NCBI GenBank assembly: GCA_022559845.1
Contig: CM040118.1
Span: 265,693,519-265,757,518 of the forward strand
Source of the DNA: Amorphophallus konjac
Lineage: Eukaryota > Streptophyta > Magnoliopsida > Alismatales > Araceae
DNA length: 64,000 bases
Direction of reading: 5' to 3'
Below, one piece after another: positions 22,937 to 34,500 of the stretch. Position 1 is the first letter of the stretch; each line of letters opens with the position of its first letter. Below the pieces are notes generated by a model. It saw only the letters and a program-made list of their open reading frames with translations, had not been told where the DNA came from and searched no databases. A program made the translations under genes and the position numbers.

Positions 22937-24891
22937 ATGGAGCGTGTGTTTTCAAACCCTTGCTACAAGGAGGAATTCGTTCCTCAATGCGAGTCCGAGC
23001 TTAAGACTAACCCTCTATTTGAGATAGAGGACAGCTACCCAAGTGCCTTCACATGCATGTTTTCTACTTTGCCTAATGATGCCGCCCATGTGGATTTGGC
23101 ATCATCCCATAGTGATCACGATCAGGCGAGCCTTAGGCGTCCCACATTATCGCCACGCAAGGAGCAGGAACTAATTAATGTTCTATCCCGCTACACTCCT
23201 GAGGATCTGATCACTATGGTCTCTCGAGGGAAAGTTCCTGCTACCCCTCAGTCTTCTCCCCACTTCACACCACAACGGATTCAAACCCCGTTTCAAGGGT
23301 CTTCTAGTAGGCCCGTTCAGGACATTCCACCTCAGTTCAGCTACCCTACTGCTCCCCAAGGGGTTGCTCAGCCCACAATCCCACCAATTACAGCCTTTCC
23401 CCCTAGAGGGATTGATCCAATCTCCAAGTAGGAGATTCAAAGCTATGTTCGACAATTGGTTGCCGAGAGCATGCCAACTACTCGTCCCCATTCCTTGGCT
23501 CAATATTGTAAGCTTCCCAATGCATACTTCCCACCCGATTTTAAAGCTCCAAAATATCGGAAGTACGATGGTACTACCGATCCTCATCATCATCTTTTAT
23601 GTTTCCTTATGCATTCCCACCAATGGTTGTACTATCGGGTCCTGTTGGTCTATCTGCTCCAAAAGTCCCTCGAGGGTGAGGCCCTGCACTGGTTCTCCTC
23701 TCTCCCTGCTGTTGATCTCCTTAATTTTGACATCGTTTCCAAGCGATTTGTCGCTCACTTCAGACACATGTCCAACATAGCTCCCACCTTGTTCGATTGG
23801 TCATGGAGAAAATGAAGCCTGATGAGGACTTCATTTAGTTTGCCAACTGCTAGAGAATTATGGCCTTCCAGATGGAGGTAGTCATTCTCGAGTCTCAAGT
23901 GGTCACCATGTTAGTGAACAACACCACCCCACAGCTTAGGGCCATCCTTATGCTCAGCGAGCTCCACACTTTTTCATAACTCTACAATCAAGCTCGAATC
24001 GTCTAGGCTAAAATGAAGGACGCCACCCTGCCACCCTTTTTTGAGACCTGCACTAGAGGCCAGAAAGCTCCACCCTCTCCCACCACAGAAGGGGTCACCA
24101 TGAATGAGCAAGTAAATACCTTCGGCCCACCTTTTAGGCCTAAGAACCGTCAAACCCAGCAATCCAATCAGCCTGGTCCTAATCCAAGTTCTGTAGGTCC
24201 GAGGCCATACTCCAACGTTCCTCCACCGCAAAATTACACGCGGGCTGGTCCCAGACGAGCCTCATACCCTCCATTGCCTGAATCATTGGGTGATGTCTTC
24301 ATCGCTCTTATGTCCTCTTAGTTCATTCAGCTACCTCCTCAGAAAGATTGGGTTCACCCTAATGCTAACACCTCCAAGTATTGTCCGTATGACCGCACTG
24401 CCAGGCATGACATTTAAAATTACTTTCAATTCAGGGATTGGGTGAACGATATGAATGACGAATGTAGAATCAATTGGGCCGATGTCAAGCTTGCCATAGC
24501 CAACCTCAGGAAGCCCAATAGAGACTTAGGCATCGTTCAAAACCCTTTTCCCGCTCACCAACCAAACAAAGATCCATCAAGCTCCAAACCGAATGAGAGG
24601 GTGAATACCGTCATAGGTTTTGAGCCGCACATTGTTAGGAGAGCCCAAATGTGGGGTGTTGAAGGTTCTCCCAAATGGCATGAGCATTTCGAAGTAGAGG
24701 TTGAAGAGCCGTGGTCCGATGTCAACACTTTCACACAGGGTTCCCAACCTTGGACACTAATCACTCCCTCGACTCACTCATCAACGCCTCATCAAGGCCC
24801 TCTCACATTGATAACAACTCCACGGCCGGCATTTCAAGAGCCAGTTGCTCCTAAGAATGCTGCGGTTGAGCAAGAATGGCACCTAGCTTAG
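22937..24891 (+). pseudogene. Element C gag
   Basis: The frame starts at ATG 22,937. It passes TAG 23,429 and enters the gag core (CKLPNAYFPPDFKAPKYRKYDGTTDP, then LLQKSLEGEALHWFSSLP, then FDIVSKRFVAHFRH). A one-base frameshift near 23,800 moves it to the frame of EKMKPDEDFI. Further stops lie at TAG 23,837, near 23,850, near 24,003, at 24,319 and TAA near 24,415. The zinc-knuckle-like region (KYCPYDRTARHDI near 24,370) has lost ligands. The residue layout parallels element A gag (KYDG, LEWFYALP, EDFATYADRW). Confidence 0.75.
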
Positions 24892-26073
24892 CTGAAACCC
24901 CCGCAATCTAAGGTGACCTCTCCTCCCGTTCCTACTACTCCTGTTGAAGAATCAACTTCCCTCTCGTTCATATTTGGGTCCCCTCCCTTGCAACTTATCC
25001 ACCCGAAACCTCTGGAGCCGAAGGTCCCGAAGGTAGCTTCCCTCAACATCACTCTCCGAAATCGTATCATCCCGTCATCTCAAAGACAATCCTAGCCTGA
25101 GGAAGGGGTGAACTCCTAAACTCCCCCAGCAGAGTATGACATTCTACGGCACTTGGATAGGACCCTAGCAAAGGTCTCCATTCTGGAGCTTGTCAAGAGG
25201 TCCCCTTCTGATCAATCCACCCTGCTCCAATTCCTACAAAGGAAATCATCAATGAGGATCTCTTAGCTAGTGGCGTGTCCGACGCCATCCTAGCCATGAC
25301 CCAAGGTTCTTCTATCTCCTTCTCCGACAAAGACCAGGCTACACCTGAGAGTAGGTCACTCCCATTATGCCTCACTGTCACCCTCAATGGGGTTAGAGTC
25401 GATTCCACCCTAATCGATACGAGAGCTTCAATCAACATGTGCCCCATGAAAACCATTGAAAAGATCAGGTTACGAGAAGAGAACCTGGAGGAGGTGTGCA
25501 CCACGATCTCCGCCTATGACAACTCGACAAGGTGTGCTAAGGGTAAGGTAACCCTGTAGCTCAGTCTAGGTCCTGTAGTCATGTCTTCGGACTTCTTTGT
25601 CCTTGATGTTGACCCAGCATAGAAAGCCATCCTAGGGCGACTTTGGATTGAACAAACCCTGGGAATCCCATTAACCGCCCATCAATGCTTCAAGTTCCCT
25701 TATAATGGGAGAGTTATTAAAATCAAGAGCATCCCATTGGTATAAACCCTTAACGCCATCACCTCCGAGCAAATTCCATTCATGACTATCTTGGACAAGG
25801 GGAAGAAACCTATCCTCTCTATATTGGGTGCCGTAGGGCCGACAGCCCTTTGTCAAGCAAGCCATTCCATCTTTCCCCGGCCGATTAGTCACTCCGACAT
25901 CCCATTAGGAAAAGGATGGGAAATAATGGCTCAAATGGGTTTTGCAATGGGTAAGGGTTTAGGCTAGCACGAACAGGGTCCCACTCGGAGGATAAGGCTC
26001 AAGGTCTCCAAAGGTCAGACTGGATTAGGGTATTTAGCTGAACATGCATTGATGCACCATGAGGCTCGCCGTT
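24892..26073 (+). pseudogene. Element C protease and G-patch, truncated
   Basis: After a Pro-rich stretch comes YDILRHLDRTLAKVSILELVKRS (25,135), matching YDLLHHLDRMPAMISVLELIKRP of element A. A frameshift near 25,240 follows. The protease active site reads LIDTRASINMCPM near 25,415 (Gly of DTGAS replaced by Arg), then AILGRLWIEQ. The G-patch (GWEIMAQMGFAMGKGLG, 25,915-25,965) has a TAG at its end. Sequence stops abruptly at 26,073 in a SIRE-like LTR. Confidence 0.75.
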
Positions 26074-26982
26074 TGTTGGGTCCCTAAGTGCAAACGCAAT
26101 CAAGAGGGGGGGTGAATTGATCTCACCCTATTTTAAAAAAATTAGCTAGATGAAACTCTATTTAGAACACATAGCAGATTCAACTCAACACTTAAGATCA
26201 GTTAAGTGAAACTCAGATTTAATATGTATCAAATTTAATCACCAGTTGAGCACAAAGCAGATTCAGGTTTTGTTGAGTGTGGCATAATGTAACAACTTCA
26301 ACTTAGCAAATTATGTGTGAAGATTAAATGTGTGTAGTAGACTAATTTAATTTAGTATGTGTGATAGTGTTAATTGAACCTATGAATGGAGATAAAAGAG
26401 ATAGGCAATCACACAGGCATTCAGACAATGACACGGTGATTTTTAAGGTGGTTTGGGACCACAACCGAGCACCTTACCTCCACCTCTCACCAAAACCCGG
26501 TGACGCTTACTATGATGCAAATGTAGCAACACACACGGGGACAAGTCCCCAACAACACGCTGATACACAACTTAACTGGGGATGAACCCCCCCCCCCCCC
26601 CACACACACACTGTTTTCACAGCAACACATGGGGACGAACCCCAAACCACACACACGCTGTTTTCACAGCAACACACGGGGATGGACCCTAAACCACACA
26701 CAAGCTACTGAAATGCAACAACACATGGGGATGAACCCCAAAACAAACACACACGCTGCTAAACCGTAGCAACCAAGACACACTCGGTTGTGCACACTAC
26801 ACAGTCCGACCACATACTATAAGTTTCTTTGTTCATACAAATATGTCTATCAAATCGACATTAAATAACACATGATTTTCAGATCTAGAAATAGAAAATC
26901 CATCAAATAAAATTCCCCCTTTAGATAGTTCCGCCCGATGGTCGAATAGCAGCGAGGATGACCGGATGATGATCTACGCAAC
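26074..26982 (+). mobile_element. SIRE-like LTR, left part, cut by element B
   Basis: It starts TGTTGGGTCCCTAAG ... AGAGGGGGGGTGAATTG at 26,074. The conserved box appears as TTTTTAAGGTGGTTTGGGAC near 26,441, followed by CCTCCACCTCTCACC. From 26,520 to 26,790 an imperfect tandem repeat of about 50 bp (AGCAACACACGGGGATGAACCCC...) includes a C-run at 26,587-26,600. The LTR is interrupted at 26,983 by element B, whose flanking five bases here are GCAAC. Confidence 0.75.
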
Positions 26983-27826
26983 TGTGGATGCACTTTTTAT
27001 TAAAAGATGTTGGATTGATTTATTTATTGGTTTATTAAGTGCGTGGGCGTGCAAGTCACAAAGTGACGATTTGTTCGGGCTTCATGGAAGCCCATGGTGC
27101 GCTCGATCTGACTCGATTAGATGATTGTGTGGTTCGGGTCGGGACTGAGACCCGTTGTGCCATAAAGGTCACAACATCATCTACATCCCCTCGGAGAGGG
27201 GAATACCCTTGATTAATTGCCAGAAATAAGGGCTCCACGGCCGAAAGACATACTAATTAATGCAGGGAGAAAAATGGTAGCCGGGCTTATACAGTAAGCC
27301 CGTGGTAAGGGCATGAACACTCAGATTGCGTCGGTCATCGATAGACCATTTCATGTTTGGACAAAAGTTCATACGGAAAACAAGACGATAACGGGGGACG
27401 AATCTGTGCGAGTGTCTGTCAAGGGACGGTAATTTTAATACAGGGAGGAGAGTCAGATCCCAGTGAGGAAGGGGACCCTGATGAGATATTGGCCCAAGGT
27501 GTGGCCGGGCGATCGCCGTGACGAGAGAGACGACTCCCGAGGGTGACGCTCGGCTCACAAGAGCATCATTAATGTTCCCGGGTTCGGAATCCAAGAAGGA
27601 GAGACGAGGACCATGCCGTTATATTCGTAGGTTGCCTTAGGTAACATATATCATTATCGCTCATTTGTTAGCATCGTTTCCTTTTGTTATCTTCTCTTTG
27701 CTCATTATTTTGGTTGGAATTAGGCCCTCCGCTTTATCACTATTATTCTTATCTACTTTTCATTTCCTTTATTATATAAATTTCATTATATATGTATTTA
27801 TTGGAGAGGTGATGGAGTGTGTCGCT

Positions 27827-30005
27827 GGGAATGGAACTGGGAGTGTACCGCTAGGAAGCGTGGGTAGGTTGTACCGCTAGAGGGTGGAGGCTAGGGCATA
27901 CCGCTGGAAGAAGTGGACTGGGGTGTATTGCTGGAAGGTGAAGGGGAGTGTACCGCTGGAAGGTGCACCGCTGGAAGGGTTGGAGGAGTGCGTACCGCTG
28001 GGAGAAGTTGGTAGGGTGTACCACTGGAGGGTGGAGGCTAGGGCATATCGCTGGAAGAAGTGGGTAGGGTGTACCGCTGGAGGTTGGAGTTCAGTTGGGT
28101 AGGGGGGAATTCAGAAGAAGTCCTCTGGTCTATGCAGGTCTGATGGGAGACTTCAAAGGATCAATTTTCGGTTTTGCCGCATGATTCAGCCCCAATTCAC
28201 GTCCGACAGTGCAGTTCTTCGGATCTCGTTCGGTCCAATCCCTTGAATTTTGTACAGTCCTTTTTAGTTGATTAAAGTGTCTCATTGTTGTCTAGTCCAT
28301 CTGTTTGTTGCTTCTTTTCACCCTTTTTATTTTATTGTTATTCCTGACAAAAATTCGGCAGCACCTCCCCTTGACCTGGGAGGTAAGGGAATAACAAGGA
28401 ACATGCCCACAAGAAGTGGCATGAACCAACAACTGGGGGGGTGCCTGAGCAGCCACCTTTGGGGAAACTTCGGAAAACTCGTAGAAAACACCGAACGAGA
28501 AACGAGTAGATTGATGTAAGCTATGAGTATATCGGGGAAATGATAATCAATGCGTGCCGCTGAGGCAGCCCAAGGGTGTGCTGCTGAGGCAGCCAGAGAG
28601 AGCGTGCCGCTGGGCAGACAGATTGGGAGTGTACCGCTGAGATAGCGAAAGGAGGGTGTGCCGCTGGGCGACCAAGGAAGGTATGCCGTTGGGCAAATCC
28701 AGGGAGGGCTGTGCCACCAAACGAACGAATGGGAGAGGTGTGCCACTGGGGGCCTGAGTGGTAGGATGAATGGGAGGCTGGAATGGGTGTAGATACACCG
28801 TGGACTTAGAAGGAAAGGCTGAGGAGCCTTCTGGCAAGTAGGTGGGTGATACACACCAAGTAGAGGTCCACAAAACTTTGACGGGGTGCAAAAGGAGGAA
28901 AAAGGGGGATTGCATTGCAGAGTGTCACCAAGAGGAGGGAGAGGTTAGCCTTGCATCATCGAGATAGAAGCACTAACCATTTGTCTATGCAAGCCAACGA
29001 CATGGGAGAGCCAATGAGACAGGGGGTTAGGAAACCGAGGAAGCATGCAACGAAGATCACAGACCACGCCAGAAAAAAAACCACGAATGCAACAGAATAG
29101 GGTAAGGCCTGAAAAAAGTATCCCATTCATGACAAACTCAAAGGACAAAGACCATGGCCGGAAAGGCCAAACATAGTACAGTACATTCAAACGAACGGGG
29201 GAAACGGGGAAGAGAATGAAAGAAATAAGATTGGGGGAGAGGGTTAGGATGAGGAAGGGTGATCATCCCCTTCACTGTCATTCCTCCCCCTGCCCTTACA
29301 CAACACCAACGCTCTCTTCCTCTCCTCTACCTTCTTCTTCTCTTCTTCTCCTACTCTGGAGCTCTCTTCGAACGGGTGCCTTCCCTTTTTCTCTGTGTGT
29401 TCTTCTCCTCTTTTTCTTCTTTCTTTGTGAGGCTTTTTATACGTGGGCCGTTGATGGGGCGGACCTCATGATGGCACTACCATCCGAGGTTGACTTCGGT
29501 ATCTTCCTCGTCAGGTGAAGATCTCCCTCCTCCAGCCAGAAGGTGACACTGAGGCGGGTGCTAGCTGGCTTTAAAGTGGCCGAACTGCGCGCCAATGGGT
29601 CTGCCTATTGACCGTTGTATCTTCTGCCGGTGCGTGCCGTTTAGGGGAATTCAACGCTGTGCCGCTGGGGGCTGAGGGGCCGTGCCACTGAGGGCTTGGA
29701 GGTTGTGCCGCTAGAGGCTTCCAAGGGGGTGTGCCGCTGGAAGGCACCTAGAAGGCGTGCCGCTGGGAGCACTCCCATAGAGCGTGCCGCTGGGGAAGCT
29801 GGCAGCGTGCCGCTGGGGCACTTCAGGGCGTGCCACTGGGGCAATTCATGGTGTGCCGCTGGGGCCGTTTGGAGCGTGCCGCTGGGGCACTTTTAGGGCA
29901 TGACGCTGGGGCACTTTGGAGCGTGCCGCTGAGACGCCTCAGGGCGTGCCGCTAGGGCACTTCAGGGTGTACCGCTGGGGCCGTTTGGAGGGTGCCGTTG
30001 AAAGG
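27827..30005 (+). repeat. GTGCCGCTGG motif clusters in LTR B
   Basis: About 35 copies of GTGCCGCTGG or close variants (GTACCGCTGG, GTGCCACTGG) lie in three clusters, all in the same orientation and 15-35 bases apart, with unrelated G-rich spacers. The two leftmost clusters recur in the right LTR at 62,617-62,882 and 63,341-63,545. Confidence 0.9.
29433..29441 (-). promoter_or_regulatory. TATA box of LTR B
   Basis: TATAAAAAG on the minus strand inside the LTR, about 850 bases from the inferred U3 end. It is the best TATA match I found in the sense direction; transcription would start near 29,405. Confidence 0.5.
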
Positions 30006-30290
30006 GGCACCAGCTCCTGATTTAGGAACTTAAGTTGTACATTCTATGGGATATTTCTTCACCGTTAGGGACCCGCGGGGGGGGGGGGGGGCATAGCAGT
30101 GTATCAATTCAGGAGGGCATCCTGTGTTTTCTTGCTCTCTTGATGCGCCCGTGCAAATGTGGGGATTTGCCGGACGGTGGTATTCCCCTGGAGCCCTGGA
30201 TGGCTAGTCTCTCCGGGTCTTCTTCCTTTGACTTTGACATTAATGCGGGGCTCGGTGGGACATATGGACATACGATTTTATACGTCCACA

Positions 30291-30308
30291 AATGCCCCCC
30301 ACCCGAGG
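30291..30308 (-). promoter_or_regulatory. Element B polypurine tract
   Basis: On the minus strand CTCGGGTGGGGGGCATT directly precedes the inferred LTR start TGTGGACG. A G-rich tract here is where plus-strand DNA synthesis should begin. Confidence 0.6.
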
Positions 30309-30501
30309 GCAGCGCGGGCGAAGGATGAGCCAGATGGTGCTCGCGGGTGTGTCTGGGGAATTAACATGCATTATTGGACGTACGTTCATGAGACATGTGA
30401 TGTGGACATCGTTATCTCTATTGTGTATTTATTGTATTACTATCATATATGTGTTACATTATTATTAGTATTATTATTATATATACATATATATATATTT
30501 A

Positions 30502-30698
30502 TTCTCTCTTTTTCTCTTCTCCCCCCTTTTTCTTTTTTTCTCTTTTTTTTTCTCCTTTTCTTTTCTTTTCTTTTCTTTTCTCTCTCCCTTTTTCTCTTTC
30601 TCTTTTTCCCTCTTCTTTTTTCTTTTCTCCCCTCTTTATTCTCCCTTTCGTTCGTTTGTTCCCTTTTTTCCTTTTCTTCTCTTTTTTTCTTTTTTTTG
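30502..30698 (+). repeat. Polypyrimidine tract before the antisense gene promoter
   Basis: About 200 bases of nearly pure C/T on the plus strand, following an (AT)-rich microsatellite at 30,470-30,500. It lies just upstream of the TATA box at 30,706. Confidence 0.85.
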
Positions 30699-30705
30699 AG
30701 GTGTC

Positions 30706-30738
30706 TATAAAAGGGGAGGGGGAGTTCGAAACTCCCCC
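30706..30738 (+). promoter_or_regulatory. TATA box and hairpin, promoter of the antisense gene of B
   Basis: TATAAAAG at 30,706-30,713 follows a T/C-rich tract, as in many plant promoters. At 30,718-30,738 is a perfect hairpin: GGGGGAGTT, loop CGA, AACTCCCCC, overlapping the expected start of transcription. The gene's ATG is at 31,826, so a leader of about 1.1 kb, perhaps spliced (acceptor CCTTACAG at 31,815-31,822), is implied. Confidence 0.6.
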
Positions 30739-31131
30739 CTTCTTTTTTTTCAAATTCCCTCTCTCTCTGCCCCTTCGGTTACCACCGCCACCGTCGCTCC
30801 CACTTCTCTCTCTTAATCTTCTCCTTCGCCACTGGGTACGACTGGCACCGCCCGCCGTCGTCTTCCTGCTCCGGTGAGGGTGCTGAGAAGTCCCCCCCCC
30901 TCTTCTTCTCCTCTTCCCCTTCTCTCTTCCTCTTCCCCTTCTCCTTTCATTCTTCTCTTTCGTTCTTCCCTTCCTCTTCTTCCCTTCTGCCCGAGGGACG
31001 ACGGAGCCCTAGGCTCCTCGTCTTCCCCTTCCTTCTTCCCCTCCTCTTCTTCTTCATCTTCCTCTCTTCTTCTCCTCTTCTTTCCTTCCTCTCGTTCTTC
31101 TCCTTCTTCTCTTCGGTGTGGGTGGGATGTG

Positions 31132-31563
31132 GCACTGGTGTGTGCCACTGGAGAAGGGGCACAGGGCATGCCGCTGGACAAGGCACAAGGCGTGCCGCTG
31201 GGGGGTGGCACGAAGCGTGCCGCTGAGAAGGGAAGGGAGCGTGCCGCTGAGTGAGGGCAGGGAGCGTGCCGCTGGGGAAAGGGCACGGGGCGTGCCGCTG
31301 AGCGGGGGCACGGGCGTGCCACTGGAGAAGGGCACGAGGGCGTGCCGCTGGAGAAGGGGCACAGGGCGTGCCGCTGGACGGGGGGGGGGGGGGGCACGGG
31401 CGTGCCGCTGGGAAAGGGCACAGGGCGTGCCGCTGGATGGCCAGGGGGTGTGCCACTGGGCGGCCAGGGGGGGTGTGCCGCAGAGAGCATGGCCTGGGCG
31501 TGCCGCTGCGAGGCTTGGCCTATGTGTGCCGCTGAAGGAAGGCATGAGGTGTGCCGCTGAAGG
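31132..31563 (+). repeat. GTGCCGCTGG motif array in the leader of the antisense gene
   Basis: Seventeen copies of the LTR-B motif (GTGCCGCTGG, GTGCCACTGG, GTGCCGCTGA) are spaced 20-30 bases apart, all in one orientation, between the promoter and ATG of the PMD-type gene. The cluster includes a G-run (31,381-31,394). It lies outside the LTR, so the motif is shared by two separate noncoding parts of the element. Confidence 0.9.
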
Positions 31564-34500
31564 GGGGAAAGAAGACTTCTTCAACCGGAGGACCTCCGGT
31601 GTCGCCCTTGGGCACACCGTGACTTTGTTGGGGCCGTCACTCCTTGTGGGCGTGCACCCGTGTTTTCCCTTACGCCTCCGGCCTAGGGGAAACTCTGTCG
31701 AAATTTCATCAGAAATTATTAGCATTCTCTCCATTCAATTGTAGTGTAGCCCCCTTTATAATTCCCTTTCTTTTTCTTTACTCGTATCTTGTTCTGACTT
31801 AAGGTACCTTGCACCTTACAGAGAGATGGCTGCCCCGAGAGATTCTGCCGCTTCCGGTGCCGAACACGTTCCCCCACCCCCAGTGCCGGTGGTTACGTGG
31901 TTCAACGTGGAAGACTTGGACAGGGAGCACGCCGATATAGCGGCACTGGCCGGATCGTCGGGCTCGGACACTGAGACAATGGATTTCCGCGGGCTCACTC
32001 GGGTTGAAGGCGTCATGACTTTCAACCGGGCTACGGGGGAGTACCGGAAGGACTTCCCGAAGGACAAGCATCTCATCCGCTTTCTGAAGCACCTCAGTCA
32101 CCAGGAGAGGCGGAACTTTCGGGTCGTCAAAGAGGCCGAGCGGACAATTCTGTAGTCCCAGGACAGCCTATTCTACAATGTCTCGAGGAGCATCCTGATG
32201 TACCTAGTGGGAGAAGCTCGGGAGTGGAAGCCCATCTTGGGGCTCGAAGCCGTGCTACCGGCGGAGGACAAGTTGGTGCGGGCGCCTCAATTCACCCCTG
32301 CTCGGTGGGACACGTCTGCCGGGCGGGTTCAGAATGAGCACCCCCGGTTCGGCCTGTTCCTAGCTCCGTTGAAGTGGGGATACAGAGACGAACCCTTCTT
32401 GCTGGACTGCCTGGCCATCCGCTTCAAACATGAGCTGGCGCTGGGTTGGTTCGGGGAGCTGAGGCTTAAGGATGCACACAGCTTCCGGGAAGGGGCCGTG
32501 GAGTTTACTGAATACGTGCTATTCAATTACGCGCCGATTCTCATTCGGGCTGGCATCTACCACAGTGTGTACGCCTCCCGGTATAGTTACCCTATTTCCA
32601 GGGGTCTTTACTGCGGGATGATCGAGGTGTTCAACGCAGAGACCAACACCTTTTACACAGCAGAGGGCGAGACTTCGTTAGACCTGTGGAGTCTTAATCA
32701 GCTCAGTGGCTTGCCCATTGATGGGGAGCCCTATGAAGAAGTCTGCCCCCTGGATATGATTAAGGATGAAACCAACGGGGATGGCTACTACTCTCTAGGC
32801 TATTCATACCGGTACCTTATGAAGGTGTACCGGAATTATATCAGTTGTCGCATGGCGGGAGGCAACCCCCTCGAGGGGATCGGAAAAGGGTCCGCATGGT
32901 CCTCTGGGTGCAGTATTTTTATGATGGGCTGAAGTAGTATGAGGAGTTCCCTCACATTGGCACTACCACCGCCCGGAAGAAACATGCCAAGTCAAAGGTT
33001 GACGTGAAGATCCCTTCTCGAGGGCGCCGCGGCGGGCAGAATCCGATGGGAGTTGACCCGTTGACGCATTGCGCGGCGTATCTGACGTACTGGCTGTACT
33101 CGTTCGCCATGCCCTACGGGGACGAGACCGTCATTCGCCTAGAGACCATCTACCCAGCATGTCAGATGGCCTGGGGTATCAAGCTGTCTTTGTGCCCGGC
33201 CACGTTGTGTCTGATATACAAAGCGCTTGGGGACGTCAGCAGTCACCAGTTCCCGCGGCAAGCGCGGTATGTGTGCCCACTGCATTTTTTTCAATGCGTG
33301 GGTCTGTTCCTTGTTCCTGGAATTCACCCCACGCACCATTCAAGGCTGGGGGTTGGTTCCACGGATGCTGGAGTTCGCAAGTGTGGCGTCAAGCTCGACG
33401 TCCATGCGGCTATACGACATTCGAGGCAAGTTGACGACGGTGCCCCTCGATGCCGTGGGCACTATCCACTTTTGGACCCTGGCCGCTCACTCAAGTTCAT
33501 TAGTAAACAGTAACCGGGAGTGCCGAGACGACCAAGTGGAGAAATATGTACACCCGATCAGCCAGGAGAACGTGGTTCACCCGCTATTGGAGCCGGAGCT
33601 CAGGGCCTGGGCGCTGTCCATCCGTCCAAGTGTGCTGGCTTTCCGAAAAGAGGACAGTTTGTTACTGGAGCCATATTATCCCTTTCGCTTCGGCAAGAAT
33701 TTTGGATATGACCAGCATATCCCGACACACAATGCTCACTTTGAATTACCGGTGCGAAGTCTCCGGGGGAGTCCTACTGCTGAAGCTGCCCGAACCTGGT
33801 GGGATTTCTTTCATCGGGCAGACACTGCCAGCTTCAGGGTGCCGGCCCCGGGTCGGATTCCACGGGTGACCCCAGAGTATGTGAAATGGTGGAATGCCCG
33901 GACAACTTTTTAGAGACTATGCCGGACCGACTGCTGGGACGGGGCAGAGAGGAAATTTCTGAGCTGGCAGCCAGCGCCGGTACTGGATATTGATCCGGAG
34001 CACCTACTTCGATTGAGGTGCGGCAAGGAATAGGAAGTTGCTGCATACATGATCGCGCGCAAGGCATCTCGTGAGACCAAGCCAGCGCCGCAGGCCAAAC
34101 TGCCTCCTGTGGTAAAGGATGATTTCAAGAAGACCTTGCGGGACCTCTGCCACATCGGGGGTGACCACCTGGAACTGATCAACTATCCATTCTCCATGGA
34201 GGAAGAAGGCACCCCGGCGAGGAGCTGGCACCTGGAGAGGGACCCACTTTATCCCTATCGCACATTTGTGAGGAGGGAGGAACGGAACCCAGAGAATTAC
34301 AAGGACACCACGTGGCTCTACGTTCTCCTCCGAGTGCATGGATTGAAGATTCAGCGGTGGTCATCTTGGGCAAGCGCCTTCACATCGCCTATTACTATGC
34401 CGAGGGGTGGGGAATGGACCACTTCAACCTTTTCTGCCACTTGGCCGCTAAGAAGCATGCGGACCTGGCCGCCCTTACCGATCGCTGCCAAAAGATTGAA

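Larger units (their letters stand above)
20524..26073 (+). mobile_element. Element C: decayed gypsy element of the same sublineage as A
   Basis: Plus-strand order: probable LTR end, leader, gag, protease, G-patch. Gag and protease-flanking residues match element A closely in pattern. The element is cut off at 26,073, just after the G-patch, by a SIRE-like LTR; RT and everything downstream are absent from the window. Confidence 0.65.
26983..30290 (-). mobile_element. Element B 3' LTR
   Basis: The left end is fixed by homology with 61,773. The right end is set at TCCACA (30,285-30,290), the exact inverted repeat of the TGTGGA start, with a G-rich tract on the minus strand directly beyond. Motif GTGCCGCTGG and variants recur about 11 times at 27,827-28,092, 8 times at 28,551-28,755 and 16 times at 29,631-30,005. 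The right end is inference, since the second LTR runs out of the window before that point. Confidence 0.75.

Noticed and set aside
30502..30753. Long open frames on both strands over the polypyrimidine tract (also at 41,668-42,006)
   Set aside because: Low-complexity Lys/Glu/Arg or Phe/Ser/Leu readings of C/T repeats, with no domain.
30813..31734. Minus-strand frames of about 225 residues rich in RHAP/SGTP repeats
   Set aside because: They are readings of the GTGCCGCTGG array; the repeat lies in noncoding DNA and the frames simply lack stops.
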